64,000 nucleotides of DNA from Winogradskyella sediminis (GTDB taxonomy: Bacteria > Bacteroidota > Bacteroidia > Flavobacteriales > Flavobacteriaceae), in NCBI RefSeq assembly GCF_003387355.1, contig NZ_QUNH01000001.1, positions 1,436,023-1,500,022 on the forward strand. Direction: 5' to 3'. Positions 1-8,991 of the stretch are shown piece after piece. The number at the start of each line of letters is the position of its first letter. Position 1 is the stretch's first letter. A program made the translations under genes and the position numbers. Below the pieces are notes generated by a model. That model searched no databases and had not been told where the DNA came from. It saw only the letters and a list, made by a program, of their open reading frames with translations.

Positions 1-2
1 GA

Positions 3-677
3 GTCATGACTTTTGCTCCAACATCCAGAAAAGAATTAATGCAATATGCCTTTGATAACCATAAAATTATGGTGGCTGTTAATGCAGAGAAAATTTTGCA
101 TGCTACAGATGAAAGTAGAGCACTAATCAATAGAAATATGGGATATCCAGATGGTATTGGTGCAGTTTGGGCTTTACAGAAAAAAGGAATAGATAAAGTC
201 GTTAAGATTCCTGGGTGTGAACTATGGTTAGATGTTGTTGCTAATTATTATAAGACAAAATCGTTCTATTTAGTGGGTGGAAAACAAGAGGTCATTGAAG
301 AGACGGTTTCTAAATTAAAATCAGAATTTAATGGCATCAATATCTGTAACTATAGAAATGGTTATATTAAGACAGAAGTTGAAGAATTGGCTTTAATTGA
401 CGATATTAAAAAGCACAATCCAGATGTCGTTTTTGTAGCCATGGGCTCGCCAAAGCAAGAGTTATTAATGGAACGTATTCAAAAAGAACATCAAGCCGTT
501 TATCAGGGCTTAGGTGGAAGTTATGATGTCTATACAGGAAATGTAAAACGGGCACCAGAGTGGTGGGTAAAAAACAACATGGAATGGACCTATAGATTGT
601 TAAGCCAGCCATCAAGAATAAAACGACAAATACACTTAGTTCGATTTTTTGTTAATTTGCACTTAAATCGGTATTAA
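3..677 (+). CDS. WecG/TagA/CpsF-family glycosyltransferase (GT26), probably cut by the window edge
   Basis: Transfers an N-acetylmannosamine-type sugar (ManNAc or ManNAcA) from its UDP donor to a polyprenyl-linked acceptor at the cytoplasmic face of the membrane. Visible family features are VNAEKI near the N-terminus, NRNMGYPDGIGAVW, VFVAMGSPKQE in the second half and GLGGSYDVYTG followed by KRAPEWW near the C-terminus. The first in-frame ATG is at position 6 and gives 223 residues, slightly short for the family. The frame stays open to the window edge, so the true start may lie outside. The neighbouring 2-epimerase makes the ManNAc donor, which fits this substrate class. The family call is firm; the exact sugar is inference. 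Confidence 0.88.
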   Translation, partial: VMTFAPTSRKELMQYAFDNHKIMVAVNAEKILHATDESRALINRNMGYPDGIGAVWALQKKGIDKVVKIPGCELWLDVVANYYKTKSFYLVGGKQEVIEETVSKLKSEFNGINICNYRNGYIKTEVEELALIDDIKKHNPDVVFVAMGSPKQELLMERIQKEHQAVYQGLGGSYDVYTGNVKRAPEWWVKNNMEWTYRLLSQPSRIKRQIHLVRFFVNLHLNRY

Positions 678-802
678 TTTGGATTATAATATCCTTTTTA
701 ATGTTATAAATATTATTAAAAAGTAACAATATCTCATTGCAAGAGCTTTAATGAAGTTTTAATGTAATAGTATCAATATAAAACAGTCAATTTAATTTCA
801 AT

Positions 803-1900
803 ATGTATAAAATCACAATAATTGCTGGTGCAAGACCAAATTTCATGAAGATTGCACCTATTATTCATGCCATTCAAAAAGCCAAACAAGAAAATGTCGA
901 CATTGATTATCGCTTAGTTCATACAGGTCAACATTATGATAAAAATATGTCGGGTAGTTTTTTTGAACAACTAGAAATTCCTGAACCACATGTAAACCTA
1001 GAATGTAGCGGAGGTACTCAAGCAGAGCAGACGGCAGCAATTATGATTAGCTTTGAAAAAGAACTAATGGCAAATCCATCGGATTTGGTACTTGTTGTTG
1101 GTGATGTCACCTCTACAATGGCATGTGCACTAGTGGCGCAAAAATTACATACCAAAGTAGCTCATGTTGAAGGAGGTATACGTTCCGATGATTGGTCTAT
1201 GCCCGAAGAAATTAACCGTTTGGTAACCGATAGTATTACGAACTACTTTTTTACAACTTCAGAAACAGCAAATACAAATTTGAAACAAAGTGGAGTAAAA
1301 GACGAGCAAATATTTTTCGTAGGAAACACTATGATTGATACATTGTTAAAGCAACGTCCTAATTTTACACAACCTAAAGTTTGGAACGCATTAGGATTGG
1401 AAGAAAGGAATTACATCGTAATGACACTGCACAGACCAGCAAATGTAGATGAGGAGTCACAGCTAAAAGATATGATTGACGAAATCATTGCGAATACGCA
1501 AGATCTTCCCTTAATTTTTCCGGTACATCCAAGAACAGCAAAAATTTTAGAACGCTTAAATATTAGTCATTTAAGATTACACACCGTACAGCCGTTAAGT
1601 TATTTAGAGTTTAATTATCTAGTAGAAAAGGCTAAAGCCGTAATAACAGATTCGGGTGGGATTACAGAAGAAGCATCAATTATGCGCGTACCATGCTTAA
1701 CGTTGAGAGATAATACCGAACGACCAGAAACGATTAGCTTAGGTACAAACGAATTGATAGGGACTAACCCTAAAAATCTAAAACCATATTTAGAGACTTT
1801 GTTCGCTGATGATTGGAAACAAGGAAATGATATTCCTTTATGGGATGGCAATACAGCAACCAGAATTATTTCTACGATAACTTCAGTTATTAATAAATAG
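803..1900 (+). CDS. wecB: UDP-N-acetylglucosamine 2-epimerase (non-hydrolysing)
   Basis: Interconverts UDP-GlcNAc and UDP-ManNAc in the cytoplasm and so supplies donor sugar for surface polysaccharide. The 365-residue length is normal. Family motifs appear in order: GARPNFMKIAP at the N-terminus, HTGQHYD near residue 42, VEGGIRS followed by MPEEINRL in the first domain, VHPRT near residue 240, and DSGGITEEA near residue 290 in the C-terminal UDP-binding domain. It follows the GT26 gene after 125 bp without an obvious terminator, so the two may be co-transcribed. Its product feeds the WecG-type transferase just upstream. The start ATG at 803 sits directly before the first beta strand (MYKITIIAGARP). 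Confidence 0.95.
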   Translation: MYKITIIAGARPNFMKIAPIIHAIQKAKQENVDIDYRLVHTGQHYDKNMSGSFFEQLEIPEPHVNLECSGGTQAEQTAAIMISFEKELMANPSDLVLVVGDVTSTMACALVAQKLHTKVAHVEGGIRSDDWSMPEEINRLVTDSITNYFFTTSETANTNLKQSGVKDEQIFFVGNTMIDTLLKQRPNFTQPKVWNALGLEERNYIVMTLHRPANVDEESQLKDMIDEIIANTQDLPLIFPVHPRTAKILERLNISHLRLHTVQPLSYLEFNYLVEKAKAVITDSGGITEEASIMRVPCLTLRDNTERPETISLGTNELIGTNPKNLKPYLETLFADDWKQGNDIPLWDGNTATRIISTITSVINK

Positions 1901-2023
1901 TTATTTTTATATTAAATTTAACACACATTTATTTTAAAATAGTTATCAGGAAAGTTACTAGCGCAATAATTTGTACCTTGCCAGCAAATCTGAGATGTCT
2001 TAAATACAGATATCAATTTTACT

Positions 2024-3130
2024 ATGATCAAAATCTTACTTGAAAATTTTAATCCAGAAAATAGACCTTTTGTTTGGTTGGTATCTGCTTTTATTTTGGC
2101 TTTTGTTATTGCTTATAAAACTTTTCCTACTATTTTGTATGTCTCTAAGACTAAACATTTAATGGATGAGCCTGACGGTCGGAGTATGCACTCTAATAGG
2201 ACACCTACTTTAGGAGGAATTGGGATATTTTTTAGTGTAGTTGTAGTAATGACTATTGTTGGGGCAATGCTTAATACTAAGGTGTTATTGCTGGTAATGG
2301 GAGGCTTAACGATATTGTTTTTTCTAGGTTTAAAAGATGATTTAACGGTCTTGTCAGCACGGAAAAAATTTACAGGCCAAGTATTGGCGGCTGCATTATT
2401 AATTTTATTTACTGATACTAGAATTATTGGCTTTTCTAGAATCTTAGACGTAGATGTACTACCGTATTGGGTTTCTATTTTCTTTACCTTGTTTGTCTAT
2501 ATTTTAATCATAAACGCTTATAATTTAATTGATGGAGTGGATGGGTTAGCCGGCAGCGTCGCCCTATTAATCAGTGCAGTGTTTAGTGTGTTATTTTATA
2601 ATTCAGGTGATTTAAGTTTAGCAACGATATCCGTGGCTTTAATTGGGGCATTAACGGCATTCTTGAGATATAATTTCTCAAATAATAAAAAAATATTTAT
2701 GGGCGATACAGGGTCTATGATTGTTGGTTTTCTTATAGCATTTTTTGCTATAAGTTTTATTTCTCAAACTCAAAATGACACAACTTCTCTTTATTTTGGT
2801 TCGTCACCTGCTTTAATTTTAGCAATGTTGTTTTACCCATTAATGGACACTTTTAGGATATTCTTTATTAGAATTTTTATTCTTAAAAAGAGTCCATTTG
2901 AAGCCGATCGAAATCATGTACATCATCGATTTATTTTATATGGTTTTTCTCATCTGCAAACAACATTGACTATTGTAATTATAAACTTATTTATAATTAT
3001 TATAGCATTCAATATGTTGCATTTAGATTTAAACATGCAAATTGCTTTATTACTAGTTTATGGAACAATAATGTTTTATGCACCGTTTATAATAAAAAGA
3101 AGATTTCGGAAAATAAGAAAAAAGAGTTGA
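2024..3130 (+). CDS. WecA/MraY-family undecaprenyl-phosphate sugar-1-phosphate transferase
   Basis: Integral membrane enzyme that moves a HexNAc-1-phosphate from a UDP-sugar to undecaprenyl phosphate, the committing step for lipid-linked polysaccharide. It has 368 residues and about 10 hydrophobic segments. Signature motifs are the loop NAYNLIDGVDGLAGS (near residue 170, Asp pair), IFMGDTGSM (near residue 225, metal-binding Asp) and DRNHVHHR (near residue 295, the HxHH-type loop of the WecA/TagO branch rather than MraY). It sits between the epimerase and the export genes. The stretch before the ATG has TACCTTGCC, close to the local -7 consensus but one T short. The substrate (GlcNAc-1-P most likely) is inference. 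Confidence 0.9.
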   Translation: MIKILLENFNPENRPFVWLVSAFILAFVIAYKTFPTILYVSKTKHLMDEPDGRSMHSNRTPTLGGIGIFFSVVVVMTIVGAMLNTKVLLLVMGGLTILFFLGLKDDLTVLSARKKFTGQVLAAALLILFTDTRIIGFSRILDVDVLPYWVSIFFTLFVYILIINAYNLIDGVDGLAGSVALLISAVFSVLFYNSGDLSLATISVALIGALTAFLRYNFSNNKKIFMGDTGSMIVGFLIAFFAISFISQTQNDTTSLYFGSSPALILAMLFYPLMDTFRIFFIRIFILKKSPFEADRNHVHHRFILYGFSHLQTTLTIVIINLFIIIIAFNMLHLDLNMQIALLLVYGTIMFYAPFIIKRRFRKIRKKS

Positions 3131-3176
3131 GGTTTGTTTAGAGTATTCATTAGATAAGGTTAATAAAAGTATGAAC

Positions 3177-3205
3177 TTGAGATAACTATAAATACTTTAT
3201 ATTTG
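3177..3205 (+). promoter_or_regulatory. Bacteroidota-type promoter of the wza-wzc operon
   Basis: TTG at 3177-3179 and TATATTTG at 3198-3205, 18 bp apart, match the -33/-7 consensus of the phylum (TTG, 17-23 bp, TAnnTTTG). It lies 21 bp before the ATG at 3227. An in-frame TTG at 3203 falls inside the -7 box and so is unlikely to be the start codon. Confidence 0.72.
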
Positions 3206-3226
3206 CCGTCCATTAATAAAAATTAT

Positions 3227-3985
3227 ATGCGAATTAAAATTTTAGTAATACTGTTGCTAATTGTTGTAGCATCATGTGCTTCAAAAAAGGACATCTTGTA
3301 TTTGCAAGATGCAGATTATAACAGTAATACGCCTATTGACTATCAGGAAGTTACTATTCAGCCTAACGATATTTTAAAAATTACAGTGGAAAGTTTAATT
3401 CCAGAAGCCGTAATTCCTTATAATAGAGTCGTTTCTGGAGCTTCAATAAATTCTATTGAATTAATACGATTAGAAGGCTATTTGGTTTCTAATGAGGGAA
3501 CTATTAATTTTCCGGTTTTGGGAGAGATCTCAGTTTCAACTTTAACGATTCAAGAGGTTGGTGCTAAAATAGAAGATTTATTAATTGAAGGAGGACATTT
3601 AAAAAATCCATCAATTAATGTGCGCTTATTAAACGCTAAAATTACAGTATTAGGAGAAGTGAATAGACCAGGAACATATACTTTTACGGAACAGAATATT
3701 ACCTTATTACAGGCTTTAGGTTATGCTGGGGATTTAACTATTAATGGGAAAAGAAATGACATTATTATAACTCGGGACGTTAATGGTGTGCGTAAAATTT
3801 CGCATATAGATATAACATCTACAGACTTCATGAATAGTGAATACTATTATATAAAGCCTAATGACAATATAATCGTTAATCCTAATGACCCTAAAGTTAA
3901 AGAATCAGGATTTATTGCAAATGTTGGCACGGTTCTAACCATTGCGTCTTTAGCCCTTAGTATAACCATTTTATTGACGCGATAA
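3227..3985 (+). CDS. Wza-type polysaccharide export outer-membrane lipoprotein
   Basis: Outer-membrane component of the capsule/exopolysaccharide export channel, working with the Wzc-like kinase that follows. The N-terminus is a lipoprotein signal, with hydrophobic ILVILLLIVVAS and the lipobox cysteine in VASCASKK. Mature residues about 45-140 form the Poly_export domain (QPNDILKITVE). A SLBB-like segment follows (KITVLGEVNRPGTYTF). A C-terminal hydrophobic helix near TVLTIASLALSITILL may span the outer membrane. It is 252 residues from the ATG at 3227; the in-frame TTG at 3203 is rejected because it lies in the promoter. Only 4 bp separate it from wzc, so the two are one operon. Confidence 0.92.
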   Translation: MRIKILVILLLIVVASCASKKDILYLQDADYNSNTPIDYQEVTIQPNDILKITVESLIPEAVIPYNRVVSGASINSIELIRLEGYLVSNEGTINFPVLGEISVSTLTIQEVGAKIEDLLIEGGHLKNPSINVRLLNAKITVLGEVNRPGTYTFTEQNITLLQALGYAGDLTINGKRNDIIITRDVNGVRKISHIDITSTDFMNSEYYYIKPNDNIIVNPNDPKVKESGFIANVGTVLTIASLALSITILLTR

Positions 3986-3989
3986 CATT

Positions 3990-6326
3990 ATGGATAATTC
4001 ATTTAATAATAGGTATGCGTTTGAGGACGAGGGGAGTATTGATTTAAAACAAGAAGTTAGTCGATATTTAAGATATTGGCCATGGTTTGTTTTAACTCTT
4101 GTTTTAACTACGCTTAGTGCTTTTTTGTATTTACGTTACACGGCACCTGTATATGAAACGTATTCTAAGGTTAAAATTTTAGATGAATCTGATGGTTTAG
4201 AATTACCTACGTCTGCTTTTATATTTAAACGATCAAATATCAATTTGGAGAACGAGATAGAGATATTAAGTTCCTATTTGATAATGAATCGCGTTGTGAG
4301 AGAACTGAATTTAACAACAAGTTTTTATGAGGAAGGTACCATTCAAACTTCAAAATTAGAAGCCTTTCCTTTTGCGTTTGAACAACTGATTGAGCCAGAT
4401 AGTATAGTAAAGAAACAATCGTTTAAGTTAAGTATTACAAATGAAGGACTCTATATCACCGATTTAATTTCTGAAAAAGTATTTGAATTTCCAGATTATA
4501 GAACGGAAAACGCTGTGGACAGTTTACCTTTTATGGTTAATATGGACACTTCAGCTTTACAAACAGAATTAATAGGTAAAACTTATATAGTAAACTTTAA
4601 CCCGATAAAAAATGTAGCCCTAGGCTTAAAATCTAAAATTAGTGTTGAGTCTATAGGAGAGCAAAGTGATTTACTGAAATTGAGTATTAAAGGGGAAAAT
4701 AGAGTCCTTTCAGAGAAGATACTAAATACGTTAATGGATGTATTTGATAAAGATGGTATATCTGATCGACAGCTTATTTCTAAACGAACTTTGAATTTTA
4801 TAGATGAACGCTTTGTATTTTTAGCAGAGGAATTAGACTCTATAGAAGTTGACAGAAAAGATTTTAAACAGCGGAATAATTTAGTTGATATTACAGTAGA
4901 TGCCCAACTAGGGTTAGAACAACGTACAAAGTCGGAACAAGAAGTATTTCAGATCGAGAGCCAACTAGAACTTACCAAGTTGTTAGAAAATTCACTTAAC
5001 GCAGATTCTGAATCCGATTTATTACCCTCTAATATTGGTGTAGATAATTCGGGGATTAATGTGCTAATTGCTGAATATAATAATGCTGTAATCAATAGAG
5101 ATAAGTTTTTAAATAGTGGTGGTGTAAATAACCCGTTGGTAAAGCAGGCTGTATCTCAAGTAGAGGAATTAAAATCTAATATTAATAGATCTTTAAAAGC
5201 TTATGTTAGTCAATTAGAGACATCAAGGGAACAACTAAATGCTAGAAATCGAGGATTTGTTGGTGAAGTGTCTCAAATACCTGAAAAAGAAAAACTTCTT
5301 CGTGCTATTAATCGTCAACAACATATTAAAGAGAGCTTATACCTTTTATTGCTACAAAAACGAGAAGAAGCAGCTATTAATTTAGCGATTACAGAACCTT
5401 CAATTAAGGTCGTTGAATATGCTTTGTCAGGTTTTGAACCTATTTCGCCAAAGCGTAATATCGTGTTTGCTGGAGCTATTTTAGTAGGGTTGTTATTACC
5501 GTTTGGGATTTTGTATCTTATTTTTATGTTAGATTCTAAGCTTCACAGTAAAGAGGATATTACTAAAATAAATTCAAAAACACCGCTTATTGGTGAGATT
5601 CCTGATGTAAAGCAAAAAGAAGAGAATGTCTTTGATGACCCTAATGCAAGAACTGCTTTAGCTGAATCTTTTAGAATTTTAAGCTCTAATGTAGATTTTA
5701 TATTGCCTGCTAAGAATGATGGAAAAGCAAAGGTGGTTTATTGTACCTCTACCATTAAAGGAGAAGGGAAAACGTTTGTAAGTCTTAATTTATCTTTAGC
5801 CTTATCTAGTATTAACAAAAAAGTCTTATTAATTGGTGCCGATTTAAGAAATCCTCAAATTCATAATCATATTCACGAGGATAAGCACAAACCAGGCTTA
5901 TCAAACTATCTTCATGATGACAGCTATGATTGGAAAGAATCTTTAATCAAAGGCTTCGAAAAGCACCCCAACCACAGTATTTTATTATCTGGTGATATTC
6001 CTCCAAATCCTGCACAGCTTCTTACTAATGGCCGTTTTACAAAGCTGATAGAAGAGGCTAAAGAAGAGTACGACTATATTATTGTAGATACAGCACCAAC
6101 AATTTTGGTTACGGATACCATGTTAATATCACAACTTGCTGATGCTACAGTATATTTAGCTAGGGCGAATTATACAGAAAAGAATCTTTTAAATTACTCT
6201 AAAGATCTTGCTGAAACAGGCAAATTAAAAAATGTTGCTTACGTTATTAATAGTGTTGGGGCGAGTAAATCTTATGGATACGGTTATAACTATGGCTATA
6301 ACTATGGCTATGGGATCAAAAAGTAA
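3990..6326 (+). CDS. Wzc-type polysaccharide co-polymerase / tyrosine autokinase
   Basis: Inner-membrane protein controlling chain length and export of surface polysaccharide through cycles of tyrosine autophosphorylation. It has 778 residues. A Wzz domain follows TM1 (about residues 33-50), then a long periplasmic coiled coil, the GNVR-like stretch before TM2 (about 487-510), and a cytoplasmic BY-kinase domain. The kinase has Walker A GEGKT (near residue 590), Walker A' VLLIGADLR (near 612) and Walker B YDYIIVDTAP (near 693). The last 20 residues are a Tyr cluster with seven tyrosines alternating with Gly/Asn, the usual autophosphorylation tail. It pairs with the Wza-like gene 4 bp upstream. 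No separate phosphatase gene is visible here. Confidence 0.93.
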   Translation: MDNSFNNRYAFEDEGSIDLKQEVSRYLRYWPWFVLTLVLTTLSAFLYLRYTAPVYETYSKVKILDESDGLELPTSAFIFKRSNINLENEIEILSSYLIMNRVVRELNLTTSFYEEGTIQTSKLEAFPFAFEQLIEPDSIVKKQSFKLSITNEGLYITDLISEKVFEFPDYRTENAVDSLPFMVNMDTSALQTELIGKTYIVNFNPIKNVALGLKSKISVESIGEQSDLLKLSIKGENRVLSEKILNTLMDVFDKDGISDRQLISKRTLNFIDERFVFLAEELDSIEVDRKDFKQRNNLVDITVDAQLGLEQRTKSEQEVFQIESQLELTKLLENSLNADSESDLLPSNIGVDNSGINVLIAEYNNAVINRDKFLNSGGVNNPLVKQAVSQVEELKSNINRSLKAYVSQLETSREQLNARNRGFVGEVSQIPEKEKLLRAINRQQHIKESLYLLLLQKREEAAINLAITEPSIKVVEYALSGFEPISPKRNIVFAGAILVGLLLPFGILYLIFMLDSKLHSKEDITKINSKTPLIGEIPDVKQKEENVFDDPNARTALAESFRILSSNVDFILPAKNDGKAKVVYCTSTIKGEGKTFVSLNLSLALSSINKKVLLIGADLRNPQIHNHIHEDKHKPGLSNYLHDDSYDWKESLIKGFEKHPNHSILLSGDIPPNPAQLLTNGRFTKLIEEAKEEYDYIIVDTAPTILVTDTMLISQLADATVYLARANYTEKNLLNYSKDLAETGKLKNVAYVINSVGASKSYGYGYNYGYNYGYGIKK

Positions 6327-6425
6327 CTTATAATGCCTCTGCTATTTCTGGAGACGTGATATTTGTCATGTTTTATCCGTGTTTTATAAACTACTTTTAA
6401 TAGTGAATTATAAAACTAAGAGGTC

Positions 6426-6845
6426 ATGAATACTAGAGAGCCAGTAGCTTCAATAATGTCTACTAACATTATTACGCTTAATAAAACCGATGAACTTGAA
6501 ACGGCAGAACACCTATTTAAAAAACATAAAATTAGACATATACCTGTCGTAGAAGCCGATCGCATTATGGGGATTCTTAGTTATACGGATTTATTACGTA
6601 TTAGCTTTGCCGATGCTATTGACGAATCGGAAACGGAAATCGAAACCTTAGTTTACAATATGTTTACTATTGAGCAAGTTATGGCCAATAATGTCACTAC
6701 TGTTTCTTCTAATACCAGTATTAAAGAGGTTGCTAAAATCTTATCCGAAAAAGAATTTCATGCCATTCCGGTCGTTGATGAGGATCATTTAGTAGGCATA
6801 GTAACCACTACGGATTTAATCAATTATATGTTGAAGCAATTTTAA
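6426..6845 (+). CDS. Tandem CBS-domain protein
   Basis: 139-residue soluble protein made of two CBS domains and nothing else. The first is about residues 8-65 (IMSTNIITLNKTDELETAEH, then RHIPVVEADRIMGILSYTDL). The second is about residues 83-139 (VMANNVTTVSSNTSIKEVAK, then FHAIPVVDEDHLVGIVTTTDL). Such pairs bind adenine nucleotides and act as energy or redox sensors, but there is no effector domain here and no partner is evident. It lies 100 bp after wzc on the same strand. No link to polysaccharide synthesis can be shown. Confidence 0.85.
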   Translation: MNTREPVASIMSTNIITLNKTDELETAEHLFKKHKIRHIPVVEADRIMGILSYTDLLRISFADAIDESETEIETLVYNMFTIEQVMANNVTTVSSNTSIKEVAKILSEKEFHAIPVVDEDHLVGIVTTTDLINYMLKQF

Positions 6846-7158
6846 AGTGATGATGTGATGGGCTTAAAATAAGTCGGCGCGTTATGTTTTAAGCTAAAAA
6901 CATGTAAGAAAATACTTTGTTTATAAAGCCTTTAGCTACTCCGTACTAACTCCGTACATACTCCCTACATACTCCGTAGTTAATCTATGCACCATATTTA
7001 TGATAAATAGACAACTACGAGTAAATAGAGTAATAAATTAAAACAACCACAATTAAGTGAAAGAGGAGGTTTATGTGTAAGCTGCTTAAGCCTTATTAAA
7101 AAAGGCTACAGACATTACCAATAGGACGAATTAGCTGTACCAATAAAATAATTTTAAT
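6846..7158. other. Gene-free gap with tandem repeat, mini-ORF and hairpin
   Basis: Between the convergent CBS gene and rpe. It holds the 11-bp array and a perfect AGGAGG at 7064-7069 that precedes an 8-codon frame (7073-7099, MCKLLKPY). A 6-bp hairpin AGCCTT/AAGGCT at 7089-7107 overlaps the end of that frame. No longer ORF is convincing on either strand. A small RNA is possible but no promoter box was found. Confidence 0.5.
6938..6981. repeat. Four-copy 11-bp tandem array (ACTCCGTACAT-like)
   Basis: Four consecutive 11-bp units without spacers: ACTCCGTACTA, ACTCCGTACAT, ACTCCCTACAT, ACTCCGTAGTT. The core heptad CTCCGTA recurs once per DNA helical turn. AACTACGAGT at 7013-7022 is a near-inverted copy of the last unit (one G missing). 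The array sits in a 313-bp gene-free gap between the CBS gene and the 3' end of rpe. Confidence 0.85.
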
Positions 7159-7821
7159 TTAGGAATTAGCCAACGCTTTCAAGGTTTTAATAGTTGCCGT
7201 TGGGTTATCACTTTTAAAAACATGGCTGCCTGCAACAAAAGTGTCAGCTCCTGCTGCTACGAGTTGTTCGATGTTTTTGTCAGTGACACCTCCATCAATT
7301 TCGATACGCGTATCTAAACCTTGCTCGTCAATCATTTTTCGAAGGCTTTTTACACGTTTGTAAGTGATGTCTTCAAATTTTTGACCTCCAAAGCCAGGAT
7401 TTATAGACATTAATAATATCATATAACATTCCGGAAGAATATCTTCTAAAACATTTAACGGAGTGGTAATATTAAGGACAACACCAGCTTTGCAACCTGC
7501 ATCCTTAATTTGGCGTAATGTACGGTGTAAATGCACGGTAGATTCATAATGTACCGTGATGATATCAGCTCCAACTTTAGCGAATTCCTCGATATAGCGT
7601 TCGGGCTGTTCTATCATTAAATGAACATCCAATGGTTTTGTAGCGTGTTTTTTTATGGCAGCAATTACTGGCATTCCATAAGAAATATTAGGAACAAAAT
7701 GTCCGTCCATAACATCGATATGAAACCAATCTGCATCGCTATTATTTACCATTTCAGTATCGCGTTGAAGGTTGCCAAAATCTGCAGCAAGCATTGATGG
7801 AGCAATTAATTTAGAAGCCAT
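7159..7821 (-). CDS. rpe: Ribulose-phosphate 3-epimerase
   Basis: Interconverts ribulose-5-P and xylulose-5-P in the pentose phosphate pathway (TIM barrel, divalent metal). It has 220 residues, the normal length. Motifs visible are IAPSMLAADFGNL at the N-terminus (substrate Ser), DVMDGHFVPNISYG (metal Asp), HLMIEQPERYI, MSINPGFGGQKF and IEIDGGV (second Asp). A phosphate-binding AGSHVFK lies near the C-terminus. It is transcribed towards the left. A TACATTTG -7 box lies 25 bp before its ATG. The genes on either side are unrelated. Confidence 0.97.
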   Translation of the reverse strand: MASKLIAPSMLAADFGNLQRDTEMVNNSDADWFHIDVMDGHFVPNISYGMPVIAAIKKHATKPLDVHLMIEQPERYIEEFAKVGADIITVHYESTVHLHRTLRQIKDAGCKAGVVLNITTPLNVLEDILPECYMILLMSINPGFGGQKFEDITYKRVKSLRKMIDEQGLDTRIEIDGGVTDKNIEQLVAAGADTFVAGSHVFKSDNPTATIKTLKALANS

Positions 7822-7846
7822 TTTGTGTTGTGTTTTTAAGTTGCTG

Positions 7847-7854
7847 CAAATGTA
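7847..7854 (-). promoter_or_regulatory. -7 box of rpe promoter
   Basis: Reads TACATTTG on the minus strand, 25 bp before the rpe ATG, matching TAnnTTTG. No clear -33 TTG is present at the usual distance, so the call rests on the -7 box and its position. Confidence 0.55.
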
Positions 7855-7984
7855 CTTAAAATGTCATAATTAAGTCTTGATTTTAATAGTAAAAGAAATA
7901 GGGAAGAAACGTGCACATTTTAATAGATGGTACAATATAGAACTGTCGAAACAGGTCTACTATTATAGCATCTAAGACCGCTTT

Positions 7985-8021
7985 AAAAAAGTGAACCCAC
8001 GGTAATCAGCCGTGGGTTCTT
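7985..8021 (-). terminator. Intrinsic terminator of the sigma-factor gene
   Basis: 10-bp perfect stem GAACCCACGG (7993-8002) / CCGTGGGTTC (8010-8019) with a 7-nt loop. The A run at 7985-7990 gives a U tract on the minus strand. It lies about 80 bp past the sigma-factor stop codon. Confidence 0.85.
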
Positions 8022-8098
8022 TCATCAATCAAAAAACGAACAGTTATGTTTGTAACTGTTGTTACCATTATTAGGTTAGTCGTTAAATATACTAATAA

Positions 8099-8962
8099 CT
8101 AACCTAAATATGTCTTTAATATTTTACTTCGAGACGTATGTTTTAAACGTCTAATCGCTTTTTCTTTTATTTGTCTTACACGTTCACGTGTTAAATCGAA
8201 AGTTTCACCAATTTCTTCTAGGGTCATTGGGTGCTGACTAGCCAAACCAAAATACAAACGGATGACATCAGCTTCACGAGGTGTTAAAGTCTCTAATGCA
8301 CGTTCAATCTCCGTTCTTAAAGATTCGTGTAATAAATCTCTGTCTGGATTTGGTGATTCACCACTACGTAAAACATCGTATAAATTTGAATCTTCACCTT
8401 CAACTAAAGGAGCATCCATACTGACGTGACGACCAGAGTTTTTCATAGACTCTTTAACATCGTTAATAGTCATGTCTAATTCCTTGGCAATTTCTTCAGC
8501 AGATGGTGGACGCTCATGGCTTTGTTCTAAAAAGGCAAAGGTCTTATTAATCTTGTTAATAGAACCAATTTTATTTAATGGCAAACGTACAATTCGAGAT
8601 TGTTCTGCTAAAGCTTGAAGAATCGATTGACGAATCCACCAAACAGCATAAGAAATGAATTTAAAACCACGTGTTTCATCAAAACGTTGTGCCGCTTTAA
8701 TTAAACCTAAGTTACCTTCATTAATTAAATCTGGTAAAGTTAAACCTTGATTTTGATATTGTTTAGCCACAGAAACCACAAATCGTAAGTTAGCTTTAGT
8801 CAATTTTTCTAAAGCAATTTGATCTCCAGCTTTAATGCGTTGAGCTAATTCTACCTCTTCGTCTGCTGTAATAAGATCGACCTTACCAATTTCTTGTAAG
8901 TATTTATCTAAGGATGCAGTTTCCCTGTTAGTAACCTGCTTGGTAATTTTAAGCTGTCTCAT
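8099..8962 (-). CDS. rpoD: RNA polymerase primary sigma factor (sigma-70, short Bacteroidota form)
   Basis: Directs RNA polymerase to housekeeping promoters. It has 287 residues, the compact form typical of Bacteroidota, lacking the large non-conserved region of Proteobacteria. Region 1.2 ([20 protein letters not shown]) comes first, then region 2 with [17 protein letters not shown] [15 protein letters not shown] and [13 protein letters not shown] (-10 recognition). Region 3 follows ([16 protein letters not shown]), then region 4 with [15 protein letters not shown] and the helix-turn-helix [20 protein letters not shown]. The many TAnnTTTG boxes in this window are its expected targets. A possible palindromic operator lies upstream at 8992-9019. 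The terminator at 7985-8021 closes the transcript. Confidence 0.96.
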   Translation of the reverse strand: MRQLKITKQVTNRETASLDKYLQEIGKVDLITADEEVELAQRIKAGDQIALEKLTKANLRFVVSVAKQYQNQGLTLPDLINEGNLGLIKAAQRFDETRGFKFISYAVWWIRQSILQALAEQSRIVRLPLNKIGSINKINKTFAFLEQSHERPPSAEEIAKELDMTINDVKESMKNSGRHVSMDAPLVEGEDSNLYDVLRSGESPNPDRDLLHESLRTEIERALETLTPREADVIRLYFGLASQHPMTLEEIGETFDLTRERVRQIKEKAIRRLKHTSRSKILKTYLG

Positions 8963-8991
8963 TTCTATTTAAGATTTGTGCAATTTAACAA

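Noticed and set aside
1979..1987. TACCTTGCC before the WecA-like gene as a promoter
   Set aside because: One T short of TAnnTTTG and no TTG at a proper distance; left as unproven.
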